This document shows, piece by piece, positions 14,301 to 29,300 of a stretch of 64,000 bases of DNA. The stretch is taken from positions 8,800,563 through 8,864,562 of the forward strand of contig OX291540.1 of NCBI GenBank assembly GCA_946406115.1, read 5' to 3'. Every line of letters starts with the position of its first letter. Position 1 is the stretch's first letter. The notes beneath the pieces are model-generated. The model saw only the letters and a list, made by a program, of their open reading frames with translations, was not told the origin of the DNA and ran no database searches. The translations under genes were made by a program, and so were the position numbers. The DNA is from Apoda limacodes. Its lineage: Eukaryota; Arthropoda; Insecta; Lepidoptera; Limacodidae.

Positions 14301-17300
14301 AAGGCAGCTGACTCTAATGCAAGGCGGCTGCAGGAGACCGACCACGGGCAGCTAGCCAATGGTACGTTGAACGATGTCCTTTAGTTACTTATATAGGTAA
14401 TAATAAATAATAATAATAATAAATATTTTTGGTCATTACACACAGCACTGTCTGGCAACAAAGTAAGCAAAGCTTGTGTTATGGATACCAGACAACGGAT
14501 ACAAGTACATATATATTACTTTTTTTTTTGTAAATACCTACATATCTTACATAAATACACCCAGACTCAAGACAAACACAAATGTTTATTACATAAATGT
14601 TTGTCCAGTGCGGGAATCGAACCCACACCCTCTGCACAGCAGCCGGCCACACTACCAACTAGACTGCGAGGGAGTTAATATATACTAATAATACAATCGT
14701 ATCAAGAATTTTGTTAATGCTTATAGATTTTTTTTTAAAGTATGTAGCAAGTTCATAGTTTATAGAACCATACCCTGTTTGAGTTATCTTTATTAACATA
14801 ATTATGTGTATTGATGTCTTTAACTTATTATGGGATGAATAATATGTGTAATGAATAATCTTCGTCATGTTTCTGATTCCATCTCTAATAACCGATACCA
14901 TCCAATCCATACTTGTTTTCATAATGAAATATTAATAATAGTTTTACAGTTTGAGTTATTAAAGCTCCTACTCCTATTTGTGATATTAACTCATATATGG
15001 ATACTTTATGCGTATTATATGGACGGACTTGACAAAAATCATTAACATCTGTAGATTATTAGTTTAAAACATAAATGTTTTAACTAAAAGTTTTACTTAC
15101 TCCATGATTATTAACAGCAGGCTTAGATTCTTAAATTAATTATTTTTCATTTTGTTTAAACTTTTACATATGTAAACATATATATACACACATATATACG
15201 CACAAACACAAACTCTAATGTACCTATATACATACAGACGTAATTACACGTATGCACACAGTCTTTGTAGATTTAAGTAAAAATAGAAAAAAAATGGACT
15301 GAGCACGCTTTGATAAAAGAAGCAAAATAAATCGATTTATCTATTTTATTGCATTTATTTAATTATTATAAATAAAAGCTACTCACGTTAATTTAAATTA
15401 TAATAATGAAGAAAACAGTATAATTTTATTAATAAACTGATATAAGTTTGTGACTTACTGCTCTGAGAAATTTATATTTCCATATTCTCTTGCAGGAACA
15501 GATATTTACGCAAATACGTTACTCCAGAAGAGTCCAGGGGCTGCGGAAAAGATGCTGGCACTCACGAGACCGATGCGGTCCATGTCGCTTAGGGAACGTC
15601 ACGATATTGACATGAGGTACTGATTTGTTAATATTGTTTACTATAGCGATTATTTTTTGAGATTAAAACATACTGAAATATAATAAACTCCCATAAATAT
15701 ATTTATTTTAATAATGTACGCTCCGTTTTCCTTCTTTGGGAGATGTGCTAATGATTTCTTCGCTCAGTCAGTTTGGAACTGTATTTAGGGTGTCGTACCT
15801 CAAAAAGAAATAAAATCCTACTCTTCGATGACCTTCTGTCTGTCAAGACCGTTTTTCAGGGTACCGTAATAACATTCAGTGGTAATGGTAACCTATGGCC
15901 GCTTGTAACATTAGATCTGTAGCTCACATGTTGCCTACCCTTAAAGAATTGAATCTACTTGAAGAACCCCGTGTTATAGTAAGCATGATAATATTTTTAA
16001 ATGGTACGCTCGTTAGTTTTACGTAGAGCTCCTTTGTAGAGTGTGGCCACGCTAGTTGTGTGTGTCGATCACGCGCAAAATGCCCTATGTGAACAAGTTT
16101 GTACTCCAGCTAACGATTTTTTTGAAAGTATTATTTCAGTTGTATGTACAAACTAAGTAGGTTCGTATTCACACAACCTACTTAGTTTGTTCCACCTTTG
16201 ACCTGCAAGTGCAAAAACCGTTTATACTAGCGTATACTTAAACCTGTCATCTTTTTCGTGGTACAAAACCAATCAAAAAATAGTTCAGACAATTCGGAAG
16301 TATAATTCAAAAAACCTACTTAATATATGATAAAATTAATTATTAACTTTTAGTTTCTTCTCCTTAAATTCTTAATTTTGTTCCTTACAATATTCCGGAG
16401 TCACGTCATTTTCCAAGTAGTCCCTCGTTTTAATTGCATTATATCTAACTTTATAGCTCTTCAGTTTAATTTCAAGTTTTAATTTGCACTGCTTTTACCT
16501 AATTACGTATATCTTTCAAATTCGTGTTTTTTTTTTTTTTAATTTTTAGTAACCACCTCCAATGTGAAGGTCAAAATGAAGTGGAAGCCATGGTGGCTAG
16601 GGTACAGCAGTCGGCTCATCAGATTCATATGATTTCTGCTGATATGCCAACACATCATCGCGCTGATGCTGACAGCGGGGTTAGTAGAGAGTATAAGTAA
16701 AGAGGCTTAAAAAGTGATTTATGTGGTGTAAATTTGTTTATATACATATGTACTTGTTTCTTTAATGTCGACTTTAGTGTTAAGGAAATTAGGACATAGT
16801 TAAGAGAGCTTATTCGGAATACTCTAGAATAAGTCGGACGCTGAAAATCCAACGAAAAATGTATGCAAGTAGGTCTACCTCTCGACACCCGTATAAGTAC
16901 TTGCATACATTTATGGATTTATACATAGGGTTTATTTTCGGTTAAGTCAATTGGAGTATTGTTTTTGTCAAAGAATAGAAAATATGTGAGGCACATATCT
17001 TCTGATTTAAAATATTGGTAAAATATAAGTTAAATATAGACAAAAATATTTTTTTGCAATTGTTTGGATAAATAAATTTCGTGGGTATAAAGTCGGTGGT
17101 GGCCTATGGGTTTCTGTGTTTGCCTGGTGTTCATAGGGGCATAGATTCGGGCCCGATGTTCCAATGAGTGTTTTTCTGAATTTATCATGTACATTAAATA
17201 TTCACATTACTGGCTTTGCGGTGAAGGAAAACATCGTGAGGAAATCTGCATATCTCAAAAAAAGACACAATGTCAACAATTTGCAGTGGGTGCCTGATGG

Positions 17301-20300
17301 AGTCTGACATAAATCGCCCCATCAGTGTACAGTGCAGGCGGCTAAAATATATAAATAATTTACCGGAATATATGTTAAACCAAATACAAAATTGCAGAAG
17401 GCAAAAGTAGTTCAGGAATGCGTACAAATATTTGTACATAAAGATAATAAATTATTTTATCTCTCTTATCGGAGTTTATGCAAACAAACTATCATACTAG
17501 TCATCCCGAGGTGAGATAATATTTTAGTTCATTAATTGTCGCGAAATGGATAGGAGTAAGACAAAAAGTTTATTAGGATGCATAATAAAGACCAAACATT
17601 TGTTTAAATTAAAATGTTTAAAAAGATTTCCTCTTAGGAGAAATCGGACCATAAAGTGTCAAGTTCGTTATTTTACTATTCATAGGCTTTTGTGTGTTTT
17701 GTTTTATGTGTGTATATGTGTATGTGTGTATGGGGCACCGACCTCGCTTTTGGCTGCAACGTTTCCTGATTTTTTATTTATTTAAACGATTGTATTTTAA
17801 AAGCTTATTCTAATTTCATTTTTGTCATCTTAGCATTCATTAAAATGATACTAATCCATATATTATAAATGCCAAGTGTCTCTGGCTGTCTGTTTGTAAC
17901 CTTTTCACGGTTATACCGCTGAAAACTTTAATACATAGAAGTTTTCAAACAACTACATATTTCAAATATTTCCTTTATTTCTTATCACACACACTTAGAA
18001 CTGGTTGCTCACATAGTGTCTTGTGCAATATTAAAATTAACTAAGGTGTATTTTTATTGTAACACAGGTATGTAGCTGTTCCGTCAGCGGGTCGGTGACC
18101 AACATATCGACGTCTTCTTCTCACAATGAATCTCTACACAATCACCAAATGCTGAACAACTCAGGCTAGTATATAACCCTTGAATAAAAGTTTGATAGCT
18201 ATATTTATATAAATTAAATCCAAACTAATATATATGTCAGTACGTAGATGAACTGTAGCTACAGTAAAAGCTTGCTATAGCGAAATTTCTTACTATAATC
18301 AAGGAGTTGTTGGTAAGAATCCCACGCGATAATCAAAGTTAGGTCGGAGCCGCGGGCAAAGTCAATAAATAAATAAATAAAGTTTTTTAAATATTTGTTT
18401 TATCTATTTATTTATAAATATCAGCCATGAATATTTTTTAAAGTTCAAAAGAATTTGAAAACTATTTTATGGTATTTTTATAGTCAGGATATGATATTAC
18501 TGAATAAGGAATTAGTGCAGTCTAGTATGAGAAAAAGCGCTAACTATTTTAGCCACAAACATTTTTATGTCTTTATGGTTATTAACATTACAAGTATAAC
18601 CGAGAGTTATTTATGCCTTGCAATAACAATCCCTTATCATCATTGATAACATGCTGTGAAAAAATGCAGGAACACAGCCGAGACATCATTTAATTTATGC
18701 AGTCAGTCACCACCTCTGATAAACCCGACTTCGTACTGGTTGGACAGCACCCGACGAGTCGTATGTGACGAGATTATCGCAGTCGGGTGTCCTTAACTTA
18801 CCTCACAATTTCTCTGTCCAGCTAGACGCCTTCGAATCGATCGACTGTATGAATGAAATCAAGTATGTTAGTAATAGCACGCCCTAAACACTTCATATAG
18901 AAAATGTTTTTAAGCGCCTTTGTGTCCGTATTCTACGCGGGTTGGCTCTAGGGAGCAGCAGAGCGTTGCGTTACTGCATGAAGTGTTATCACTTATACTG
19001 TGGCAATAGAGCAGATCTTTACGACTCCATCATTTTAAAGCTATGACCCGTGTCTTATCTATGATCGTCATTATAAGCGCAGAATACGAAATTTACCGAG
19101 GTTATTTTCCATAGAATTACTCATTAGTTTGAGATAAGTGACGTTAAATCGACCGAATAGGATATGGAATTTTTTATAAAAAGGTGTTTTTTTTTATCAA
19201 ACCTGACTAGTTATAGTCCTACTTAGTACAAAATACTTGCGTGTGTATACGTGCCAATGTGTGCGTGTTCTATACGAGCGGTAACAGGATTGTAATAGAG
19301 GGGAAGTAAAGTCGACACTAGACAGTGGTGGAGAGTAGCCCTACTGCATCTGACCGCTTTATAAGTACACTTTAATTAAAAATTAGCACTTTGAAGCTTA
19401 TTATTTCGCAAACGGATCCCTAAATCGTAAAATGGTTTTCACACATTGACACAATATTTTTGAATAACTTATCCAATGACACTCCACACCATGAAATGGA
19501 GGAGCAACAAATCATCCCTACTTTTAGAGTTACCCTTAAAAAACATTTTTTTCAAGATTTTGTTTTACCACTTTGTCTGCTTGATTAATAAGTATACCCC
19601 ATGCCAAATTACAGCTTCCTAGCAGTGGACAGACAGACGGACGGACATGGCCATAAGGGACTCCATAAGAGTTCCTTGTTGAATACGGAAGCCCTTAAAA
19701 TTGTGTTTCGTAATATAAGATATGGAAATATTCTTGATTTAAAGGTCCAATATACGGCAACCTACTGTCGTCTGGTGGCAAGCCACTGTCTTCGCCCACT
19801 GCTAGACAGCAGCAACAGTTGGCTGCTATACAGGCTGCGAATGCGCGACGAATGCCCCCCGAGGTGCCGCGGCGGACTAGCAGCATTACTCTCAAGTATG
19901 TATCCAGTCGAGTTCTGAATATTTTGATCTATTTGAATGTTATCATCAGTCACTCACTATCCTCAAGAATACTTAAAATACAGAACAATTCTTATACTAG
20001 GTTTTTTCTATAATTAATAATTTTCCAACAGAGCCAAATGTATATTACAAACATCGTATCACTTTTTTCATATAACTTCTTAAAGTTTAATATATTTCTA
20101 TTATCATATTTCACATTCGATTTAAGGTCCCTTCAAAAAACGTAATCGCAGTAAGCCCGTATCAATAATACATTGTGTATTAAGGGTGGTAAGGAGAAAA
20201 TCATAAACGAGAGTCTATTTAGAAGCATAAGGTTTGTAATTTCTGTACCGCCCGTGTTACATACAATTTTTTGTCATTACATTTGGAAGTAAACAAACAA

Positions 20301-23300
20301 AAATATAAGGTTAATAAATAAATAAACTCACCAAAACACAATATTTGGTATAACTTATTTTAGTTTTGTTTTAATTGGCAATATCTTGTCAGACAGGACT
20401 TAGTCCATTCAGCTATGTTAACTCGTATGTCATCTGCTAAAAAAAACAGTTCTATTTAGTAAGTGTGCACCTCACAGTAAGTATAAATTACCTAAGATTA
20501 AAAACTCAAAGGTTTAATCGCTATGCCTTTGCCAATGAAATCGACAGAAAAGGTGTATGTAGAAACTACCGATTTTATTTATATAGGCGAGGGCGCCGAT
20601 AGACGGTGAGCGGATGCTTATACATTTTCGCCTACTTTAGCAGTCTATGCTACCCTAATGTCTTTGAATATTACATACAATGTAACTATTATTTGTCATA
20701 CAGCACCTGTCAGTCAACCTAGATTTAGTTGTTATAGTTATGTTTAATAATACCTAATCAAAAAAAAAGTTTCTGAAATTGTTGTAAAACTGATGACATT
20801 AATTTATAAAAAAACACTAAATTAAAAATTTTAATTAATTTTTTAAATGTGTAATGATTATAATGATATTTTGTGAATTATTATTTTTTAAATGTGTAAT
20901 ATTATCAATAACTTTGTACCTAAATATTGAATATATAACAAGTTCGTATGTTATGGAAAATGTATTTTTTTCGGTTACACTTAATTTTAAGTTCAGTCGA
21001 GCTTGGAGCTGGGTGTTCATTTATGTATCACAATAACACTAACCTAACTCTGGCTGGGGAAACCTTAAGGTAGCCGCACTTAAGATATCATCCTTAATAT
21101 ATATATATATAATTACCTATGAGTATATAATGTTCACGTTTTGAAACAATAAAAACCATATACATGTAAAGTTAGTTTGTGGTCCCTAGGTGTCAATTTT
21201 CATACTATGAACAGTTTTGTTTGTTTTAAAGTTCAAATATCGTGCTATAAAAATCTGAGATGATACTTAGACATTCTCGTTTCAGGTTCTAAAGTTAAGA
21301 GAGCGAAGTAACCGTAATGAAAACCTATCTGAAAAATAAATAAATTGAGATTTTACACATGCACATTAGAGGCCTGCACAGTACAAACATTCAGATGGCG
21401 CTTTGTGAGATGTCTAGGATTACTTAGATTTTTTTTTTATTTTTGCCGCAGTGCGGAGAGTCCAGTGTCGCTGAGGCGAGCGGAGAGCGGAACTGTGCGC
21501 GGCGGCTCGATGTCCTCAGTGCAATCTTCTTCGTCCTCTTCGTCGCAAGAGCACCGCCACCATTATCACCAGCCGTACCAACCTAGAGCGCCGGTCAGTT
21601 ACTGTTACCATTGTATTCCTTTATGAGTGCAAATGAAAAGAAGAACTTATGTATGTTCCTGCTGTTAGATAATAAAAAAGATAGTTAGGTATGGATGGAT
21701 GGATAAAGGAATAATAAATGCGATTGGAATAATAATTTTGTGTTGCCAGAGTACACACACACACACAGAGAGTCACGAACAACGAGACTTAAAGGCTAAT
21801 AGGGTAGGGTTAACTTCAAATTAGCCATTCCTCCCGCGCTCCCGCACTGCTGTATTTGTGTGGAAGAGTACGGGGGTACAGGGCGCGTGCTTGTGTGACG
21901 AATCGATTATATGAAATAGCCTTGTTTATACTATGGTGTCACTTAAGGTTTTTTTTCTATATAGCAGTATGAAATATTTTGTTTTTACATTATTTAAAAG
22001 TTGATGGTTTTTAAAGGAACCGCATATTCACATCCAAGAACAGCACTTTCAACAACACCAGCGGACGGCGTCAGGGACGTTGTACGAGGGGGACAGATTT
22101 GCGGTTTGGAAGCGACAGGAGGCGCCCCCGTACTATGAGACGCCCCCTCCCGCCGCTGCACCTTGCTGTCGCCCTCAGCACGATCACCACGCGCATCAGC
22201 ATCAGCCGCTCAAGGTCAGTCACGATACGAAGATAGTAAAAGTAATAATAGCAAAGTTATAGTAAGCAGTATAGCCTCTGTCTGTCGTTCTCAGGCTGCT
22301 GCCTTTTTGTGACGACAATTAAAGAACCCACAAACAGTTACGTGTATATACACGTCTTTCATTTTGTAGTATTGGTAGCCACGAATCACGCGTTTTTTTA
22401 ATGGAATGTTCAAGATGTGTCATGGGATTTGAGTTATATATATTCTAAAACGTATCGAAACATGCACTTGATAAACTTTCGTAGCCGTTTAAATATGCCG
22501 GCATGTAAGTTTAGCGATGACCTTGAATGCGCAGAATTCAATTTTTAGATGTGTTTGATGTAGGGGTGCGAGGGATAACCACTAGAGGTTACAAAACTGG
22601 TTTTATCGAAATTGAAAAAAGTGGGTGAACCGGGCTTACACACATTTTTCTTCTTATTTTTAATCATTTATTACGCTTTAGATTTGTCAGAATCAAATTT
22701 TATTGTGTCATACATTACATTACAAAAATTTTTCTGCACCTATATAAAATATATATTTTTTTCTTTGTTGCTACAATATTTATCTAATTATCATAAAACA
22801 TTAATGAGTTTTAGTGCACATGACCAAATTTCCAAAAAAACTGAGTCCTGATTCACTGCATTAAAATCGTAAAACCGATTTCTTAACATACCCCCGATTT
22901 TATGACCTCTAGTTGTGACGCGTCATATACATTATCACTATGTGTACTGTCGCGATCACAAACACTGTCAGATAAAATTATCATGCCAGAGTATTGTAGT
23001 ATTAATATATTATTTAGTATTAGGTGTTGTATTGTGTTTTACACAATATTATTATTTAAATATATAGATGAGTTTAAATCGAAAGTTTTTTGCCTACTTA
23101 CAAAAAATACTTAACAAATTATATTCGACGATGTCCTATATTTTCAAGGAATGCAATCACTTTACTTTAACGCGACAATAACCAGCTTGTTTTAAAAGGT
23201 TTTTCTTCTAATATCCGTTCTAAGTCAAGATAATGCTAACACCTTTTTATTTTTACTAATTCAGGTGTCAGAAACAGTGAGGAAACGACAGTATCGCGTG

Positions 23301-26300
23301 GGACTAAATCTTTTCAACAAAAAGCCGGAGCGAGGCATAGCTTACCTGATCTCACGAGGATTCCTCGAGAACTCCCCTCGAGGAGTAGCGAGGTTCCTCA
23401 TCACAAGGAAGGGGCTGAGCAAACAAATGATCGGAGAATATCTTGGAAACTTGCAAAGCTCATTCAATATGGCAGTTTTAGAGTAAGTGAATTGTTTTTA
23501 GAGTTAGTAATTGGTTGCTGTGTACTAACTAACTTATCTCAGTTTTGTATGAAATAATATCAAAATATGTTCGAACTTGTACAATCAAACTAGTGTAATT
23601 TTAATAACTCTCAAGAAAAAATTAGTATCCCGGCATATATTCGTGTCAATCTTTATGCATTTAATAAAACAATCCACGTTCCGTAACGTATACTATTAAA
23701 AACGTATTTTACGAACAGATTAAAAAATTTATGTTATAGTCATAAAATCAACTACACCTCTGACTCCAAAACCTTTAACTTATACCTGTCCATTTAGAAT
23801 AGAGAAAATAATGATTCTAAGTTCAATAGCTTATTAACTTTAATTTGCACTTCTAAGGTTGGACTTAAAATTACAATAACGGGAAAATGAATAAAAATAA
23901 CCACAAAACCTATCCCCCAAGGGGTGGTCAGAAATATAACGAAAGTAGGGCATACTATCGTTATATTTTAGATTAAAATCCACGTTTCACGAATGGTCTG
24001 CCGTCCCATAAACGTGGCAGGTGACAAGCCTATCGCCGTGCCAAGCACAAACTAAAGTCGCGACAGCTTTAAATATAGCAAATTGCAAAAATTTTGGTTG
24101 CCGCCGTTTAGGGAATCCAATCCAGAATCTTCGAAATGGCAGCCGCACGTTGTGCCACTGTGCCACATATTTGAATATTACCCAAAATTTTATGTATATT
24201 TTTTCATATCAGATGCTTTGTAAATGAGCTTGATCTGTCCGGCATGGCTGTCGACGTAGCTCTGCGACGATACCAGGCTCATTTCCGACTGCCTGGTGAA
24301 GCTCAGAAAATAGAACGGCTGGTCGAAGCCTTCGCCAGAAGATACTGCGTGTGTAACCCTGACTTCGTGCAGCGTCTGAGGACACAAGACACAGTTAGTT
24401 ATACAACTAAATATAATGAAACTCTACAGTAAAAGATGATTTTGTACGTTTTGGAAATGTAACGGTGTGTCTAAAACTAAAAATTAGACGAAAATATAAG
24501 TAATTAATTTATAAAGAAAATCTTATCTAAAGGTATTGCTGATCTGATATTAATGATATTGTATAATCAAAGTATATTACTTATGCTAAGTTTTACCAAC
24601 GGTTTAAAGTCCTTCGGGTCGTAGTGTGGAGATATTTAGTCTAGAACCACAGCCGAATCATGAATTGTCGTCGTCCAGCGTCTAGACAAAGCAATCATAA
24701 GGCGCAGCGAGAGAGGGTAGTTAACGCTCCCAAATAGCCTATATCTTCACATATGGCAACTACATTGCGGTGCCTTAAAAGTATAGACGTTGACGAATTT
24801 TCCTTCAACATCACAGCCTTTCCCAATACACGGTATATCTGTATTAAACAAATCAAATATATAAGGAGTAATATACTGTAAATGTTTATTCGATTCTATT
24901 CTTTTTTCAGATATTCGTGTTAGCTTTCGCAATAATAATGCTTAATACGGATCTCCATACACCCAATCTCAAACCGGAAGCCAGAATGTCACTTGATGAT
25001 TTTGTACGAAACTTGCGGGGAATTGATGACTGTGGTGATATAGACCGGGACATGTTAGCAGGGATATATGACCGGGTGAAGTCCAGCGAGTTTCGACCTG
25101 GAAGCGACCACGTCACTCAGGTAATAACCAATTTACGCAAAAGCGTTTCAATTAACGATAATGTCTTAGTAAACCAATTCAAAACCAAAGTTTTTGATCT
25201 TGCTCTATCTATATAACAAATATACTGTATGTTAGTTTGTCTGTCCCATTTAACAAATAGTCATAAAGTTAAGCACATTATTGACATTGGACACCCTGGT
25301 CAAAACGGTACGCTTTTGCTAGGATATGCCATAGCCTTAAATAGGCCCCTGGTCATTTACGAATTTAGATTGGAATATTGCAATCTTATGCTAGTATAAA
25401 GGATCATTTTTACTAACACTAAACTTAATCAATATTTTAAAAGGTTTTATTAGATTACTCATGAAATATTTTGGTAAATCTAAGATTGTTGTTGGAACTA
25501 AACGACTTACGTAATTGGACGTAGTTATTAGTGGGTATGTAAACATTTCTAGCTTAGAAAATATAAAAAATATTGGAATTTACTGATTTGTTTGCAACCT
25601 TTTGTTATTTTATTTTAGTTAATATATCATATTATAAATAGGTGCGAAAATAAGTGTTATTTTCAATCACAGGTGATGAAAGTTCAAGCCACGATAGTAG
25701 GCAAGAAACCTCACCTAGCGCTACCTCATCGACGGCTTGTGTGCTACTGCAGACTGTATGAAATACCTGATATACATAAGAAAGAAAGACCTGGGGTTCA
25801 TCAGAGAGAAGTAAGAAGAGTTTTGCATCTATACATATTAAACATATATTTTAAATAGTTTTTTTTTTATATATTATCTAATTATTTAATCAAATTACAT
25901 TCATTTGATCCAGAAAATAATTGTGCTTGTAGGATATATGTCGATATTATATCTAGGTTGTTAAAAACATATTATTAAACCCTAAATGGTGTAGTTGAAT
26001 GCTTATTAAGCGATTTATAACATTCTTAAAAAAAAATTTTATGGATACTGTTTTGCATTTTCACACCATTAATCAACAAAACATACATAACTATGTAAAT
26101 GAGATATTCTTTTGTCTGGATATGTATAAAATTAACCGAATATAAATTTCGTTACATATTTTTTGTACATTAATATATATTTTACCAGGTGTTCTTATTC
26201 AACGATCTGCTGGTAATAACGAAGATATTTAGCAAAAAGAAGTCCTCGGTTACGTACACTTTCCGCCAGTCGTTCCCGCTCTGCGGAATGCTAGTCAACT

Positions 26301-29300
26301 TGTTCTCTGTGCCACGTAAGTTATTTTCTTATTTTGCTCAATGAAACGTCTTTTAGAGCTTGAAATTTGCTCCTACGGGGGGTAACACATAATTATTAAC
26401 CCTTCTTGTTTAAAAACACTTTCTTTGGACTCAACTCTTTTTAAAATATTCATTTTCAGATACTGTTAAATATCTGATGATACCGTAATTTTTAGTATAA
26501 TAAATAAGCAAATATATTTGAACATAACACCATCAGGGCCCAAACTAAGCAAAGCTTGTACTATAGATAACACACAACGGACACCTATATGTATATTTCC
26601 TTTGTAAATAAATACATTCTATATATTTCATGCCCCTCGTTTCAGCAGGCAGGTCACTGAGCCACGGAGCCTCCGGTAATCATCAAATTTTATGAATATT
26701 ACAGCAAAGACACAATCAAAATATTTCTCAAGCTAGGACTTGAACCTGCATCCCCTTAGATTCCGTCTAATTGCTCTGCCAATTTAGCTATTGAGGACTA
26801 GGTCCATATATTAGCGCATAGGTTGCTTTAAATTTAATACAATTTTTTTTTTTCAGATTACCCATTCGGTATACGTATATCCCGTCGCGTGGATGGGCGT
26901 CGACTGGCGACATTTAACGCTCGCAACGAGCACGATAGGTGCAAGTTCGCCGAAGACTTGCGCGAGAGTATCGCAGAGATGGACGACATGGATGCCATGA
27001 GGATCGAAGGCGAACTGAATAGAGGGAAGGGACGGGCTGGGGGAAATACTGGGAGAAATGGTTAGAGATTTGTAACTCTTTTACATTCAAATAAGGACAT
27101 CTCTCGTTAATTACACACGATATTACAGATGGTTTAGAAGGTCTACAACAAAGTCACATAAAAAACATGATAAGATAGCAATGATATGTATTAAGTCTCA
27201 GCAAAACGTTTTTAAGGCCATCAAAAATGATAATTAACTGTAATATTTTTATCTTTTTTAAATCGTACGTTTTTTAAAAACGTGATGGAATCCATGATCT
27301 AAGAAAACAGATTTATTCACGTGACCCTTTTTCTATTGGAAGAGACTATTAGGCGCAGTATTTTATTTAAACCATACTTAGACCCTGTATTGTCTGTGCT
27401 GTATGTCTTAATAAATAAACATTTAAATAGTATTACATTTTTATATAGAGAAAATATTTATTTTAGTGATGGAAAACCGAGACAGTGGCGTGGCTGATGT
27501 TGAGATAGATCACCAGACGTGTATGGAACACGTCCACGTGCATGGGTAAGGGTCATATTAGCTGTGTTTTGTTCACTGCTTCAATAACACCAGACAGGTT
27601 AAAATATATGAATCTGTATTATAGAGCTATATAAATTTTGGATCATCTGTAAGTTGGATTATTTACATTAAGTGCATAATGTATTTAAATTTATTTTGTT
27701 GGATATTCGTGTAAATTTACCGTCATCCGGTACCGTCCGAATGAACTAGAAGCGACTTTTTCCTGTGCCTGAACTATTAAGTTATTATTAACATTAAGTT
27801 AATAATGAGAAGAACAGCTGTGGCATACAGACTGGCGGACAGACACCAAAGTATAACCAGAAGGGTTTCTTCTTACCATTTTTGAACCCTAAAAAAAACA
27901 ATTTCGTGACAGAATTAATGTTTAGAAATCAACTAACTATTTATTTATTATCAGTATATTTACTACACTGTTTTTTTTCTAAAATGACAATTTTAATTGA
28001 ATACATTGTTTTTGGTTTCAGTGTGGTAGTGCCCCCTCCCCCCTCTTGCCCCGCCCCTGCGGCTCCCTCCCGCTCTCAGAATCCGCCGCCCACGAGTATC
28101 ATTAAGCGAAATGTCCTCAGCAACTCTTTAGTTGACATCAACGACCCTGGTAAGCAATTTTTATAATTATAATAACTTGAGAATATAAGCCATTGTTCAG
28201 AATTTTATTTTAAATAATATATTAATATTTTTCTATTGTACCAGATCAATCATGATTTGAACCCCCATTCTATTGGTCCACAATTCTTTAAATTTCAAAA
28301 TTTCATCTCTGATAAAATTCTGTCTGATAAATCATACGCAAACGCATAGAAAACATTATATGGATTTATAAAAATCGTATTAATAGTGGCTTTGGCAGCT
28401 GAGCGTCTCCAACGTCGCGGCTCTGTGGGTTCCCTAGACAGCGGAATGTCGGTGTCGTTCCAACAAGGGAGTCGAACTGCCTTGCATGCGTCTGCCACCT
28501 CGCCACGCCACCCAGGGGAACAACGGTCGCCGGCGTCGGGTAAGAGTGCTACTGTAGATTACTGCAAGATAAGACTGACTAAAGGTTTCTGGTGATCTGG
28601 AACATGCACGTTCTTAAAACTGTAAGAAATCTGAATGCGAAATAAGAAAATGATAATGCAAAAGCGAATTAATATATTTGTTGATTAAGTCAGTTTTCCA
28701 ATGAATAAGTAATAAGACGAAATGGTCTACAAAGTACTTGAAACCAAATGCGAAAGTATGTTGTTAAAAAATTGCAAACTATTTCTTTATTGTCAATGCG
28801 ACAGCGAATGTCCTCTGCGAATACAATATCCTGTTACCGAACTTTTTTTGTTGAGATTCCCGCTATAGGAATACCATTTCATCAGGAAACCTGAAAGCGA
28901 CAACAGCTTGTATTTTATCCGTTGTATTTAATGTATGTCTACGTTTGAATGTGAATAAATTCTGATGTGTCTAATGCGTGATGGCGCATTAGACACCAAT
29001 TTGTTTGTTGTGCATAAGACTAACGTGATATGAACCGTGTTTTCGGATCGCAGTATGCGGCTCCTGCGGCTACACTTTTTACCTTTTTAGTTTAATAGTG
29101 ACAATAAACAGCTACACTTTATACCTTTTAAGTTTAATAGTGTCATGTGTTTTTGTTTTATTTCATTTTACTATTGCAAATTTTAAACAAATATGAAATT
29201 TATATTATTATTTTGTTTGTTAATTCTATTTTATCGTTTATTGTGGTATTGCATGTATTTCTATATTTTCTATCTTACTACACCTCAACATATTGTCACC

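Noticed and set aside
14159..14359. Minus-strand ORF over the IQ-motif exon
   Set aside because: Shadow of the coding strand, no start context or family match.
19601..19918. Long ORF 19601-19918
   Set aside because: It runs over the acceptor and uses a different frame from exon 7; its left half is intron.
26713..26803. Functional tRNA gene
   Set aside because: A- and B-box-like sequences are present but the anticodon loop and acceptor stem are not tRNA-like; more likely a SINE head or pseudogene.
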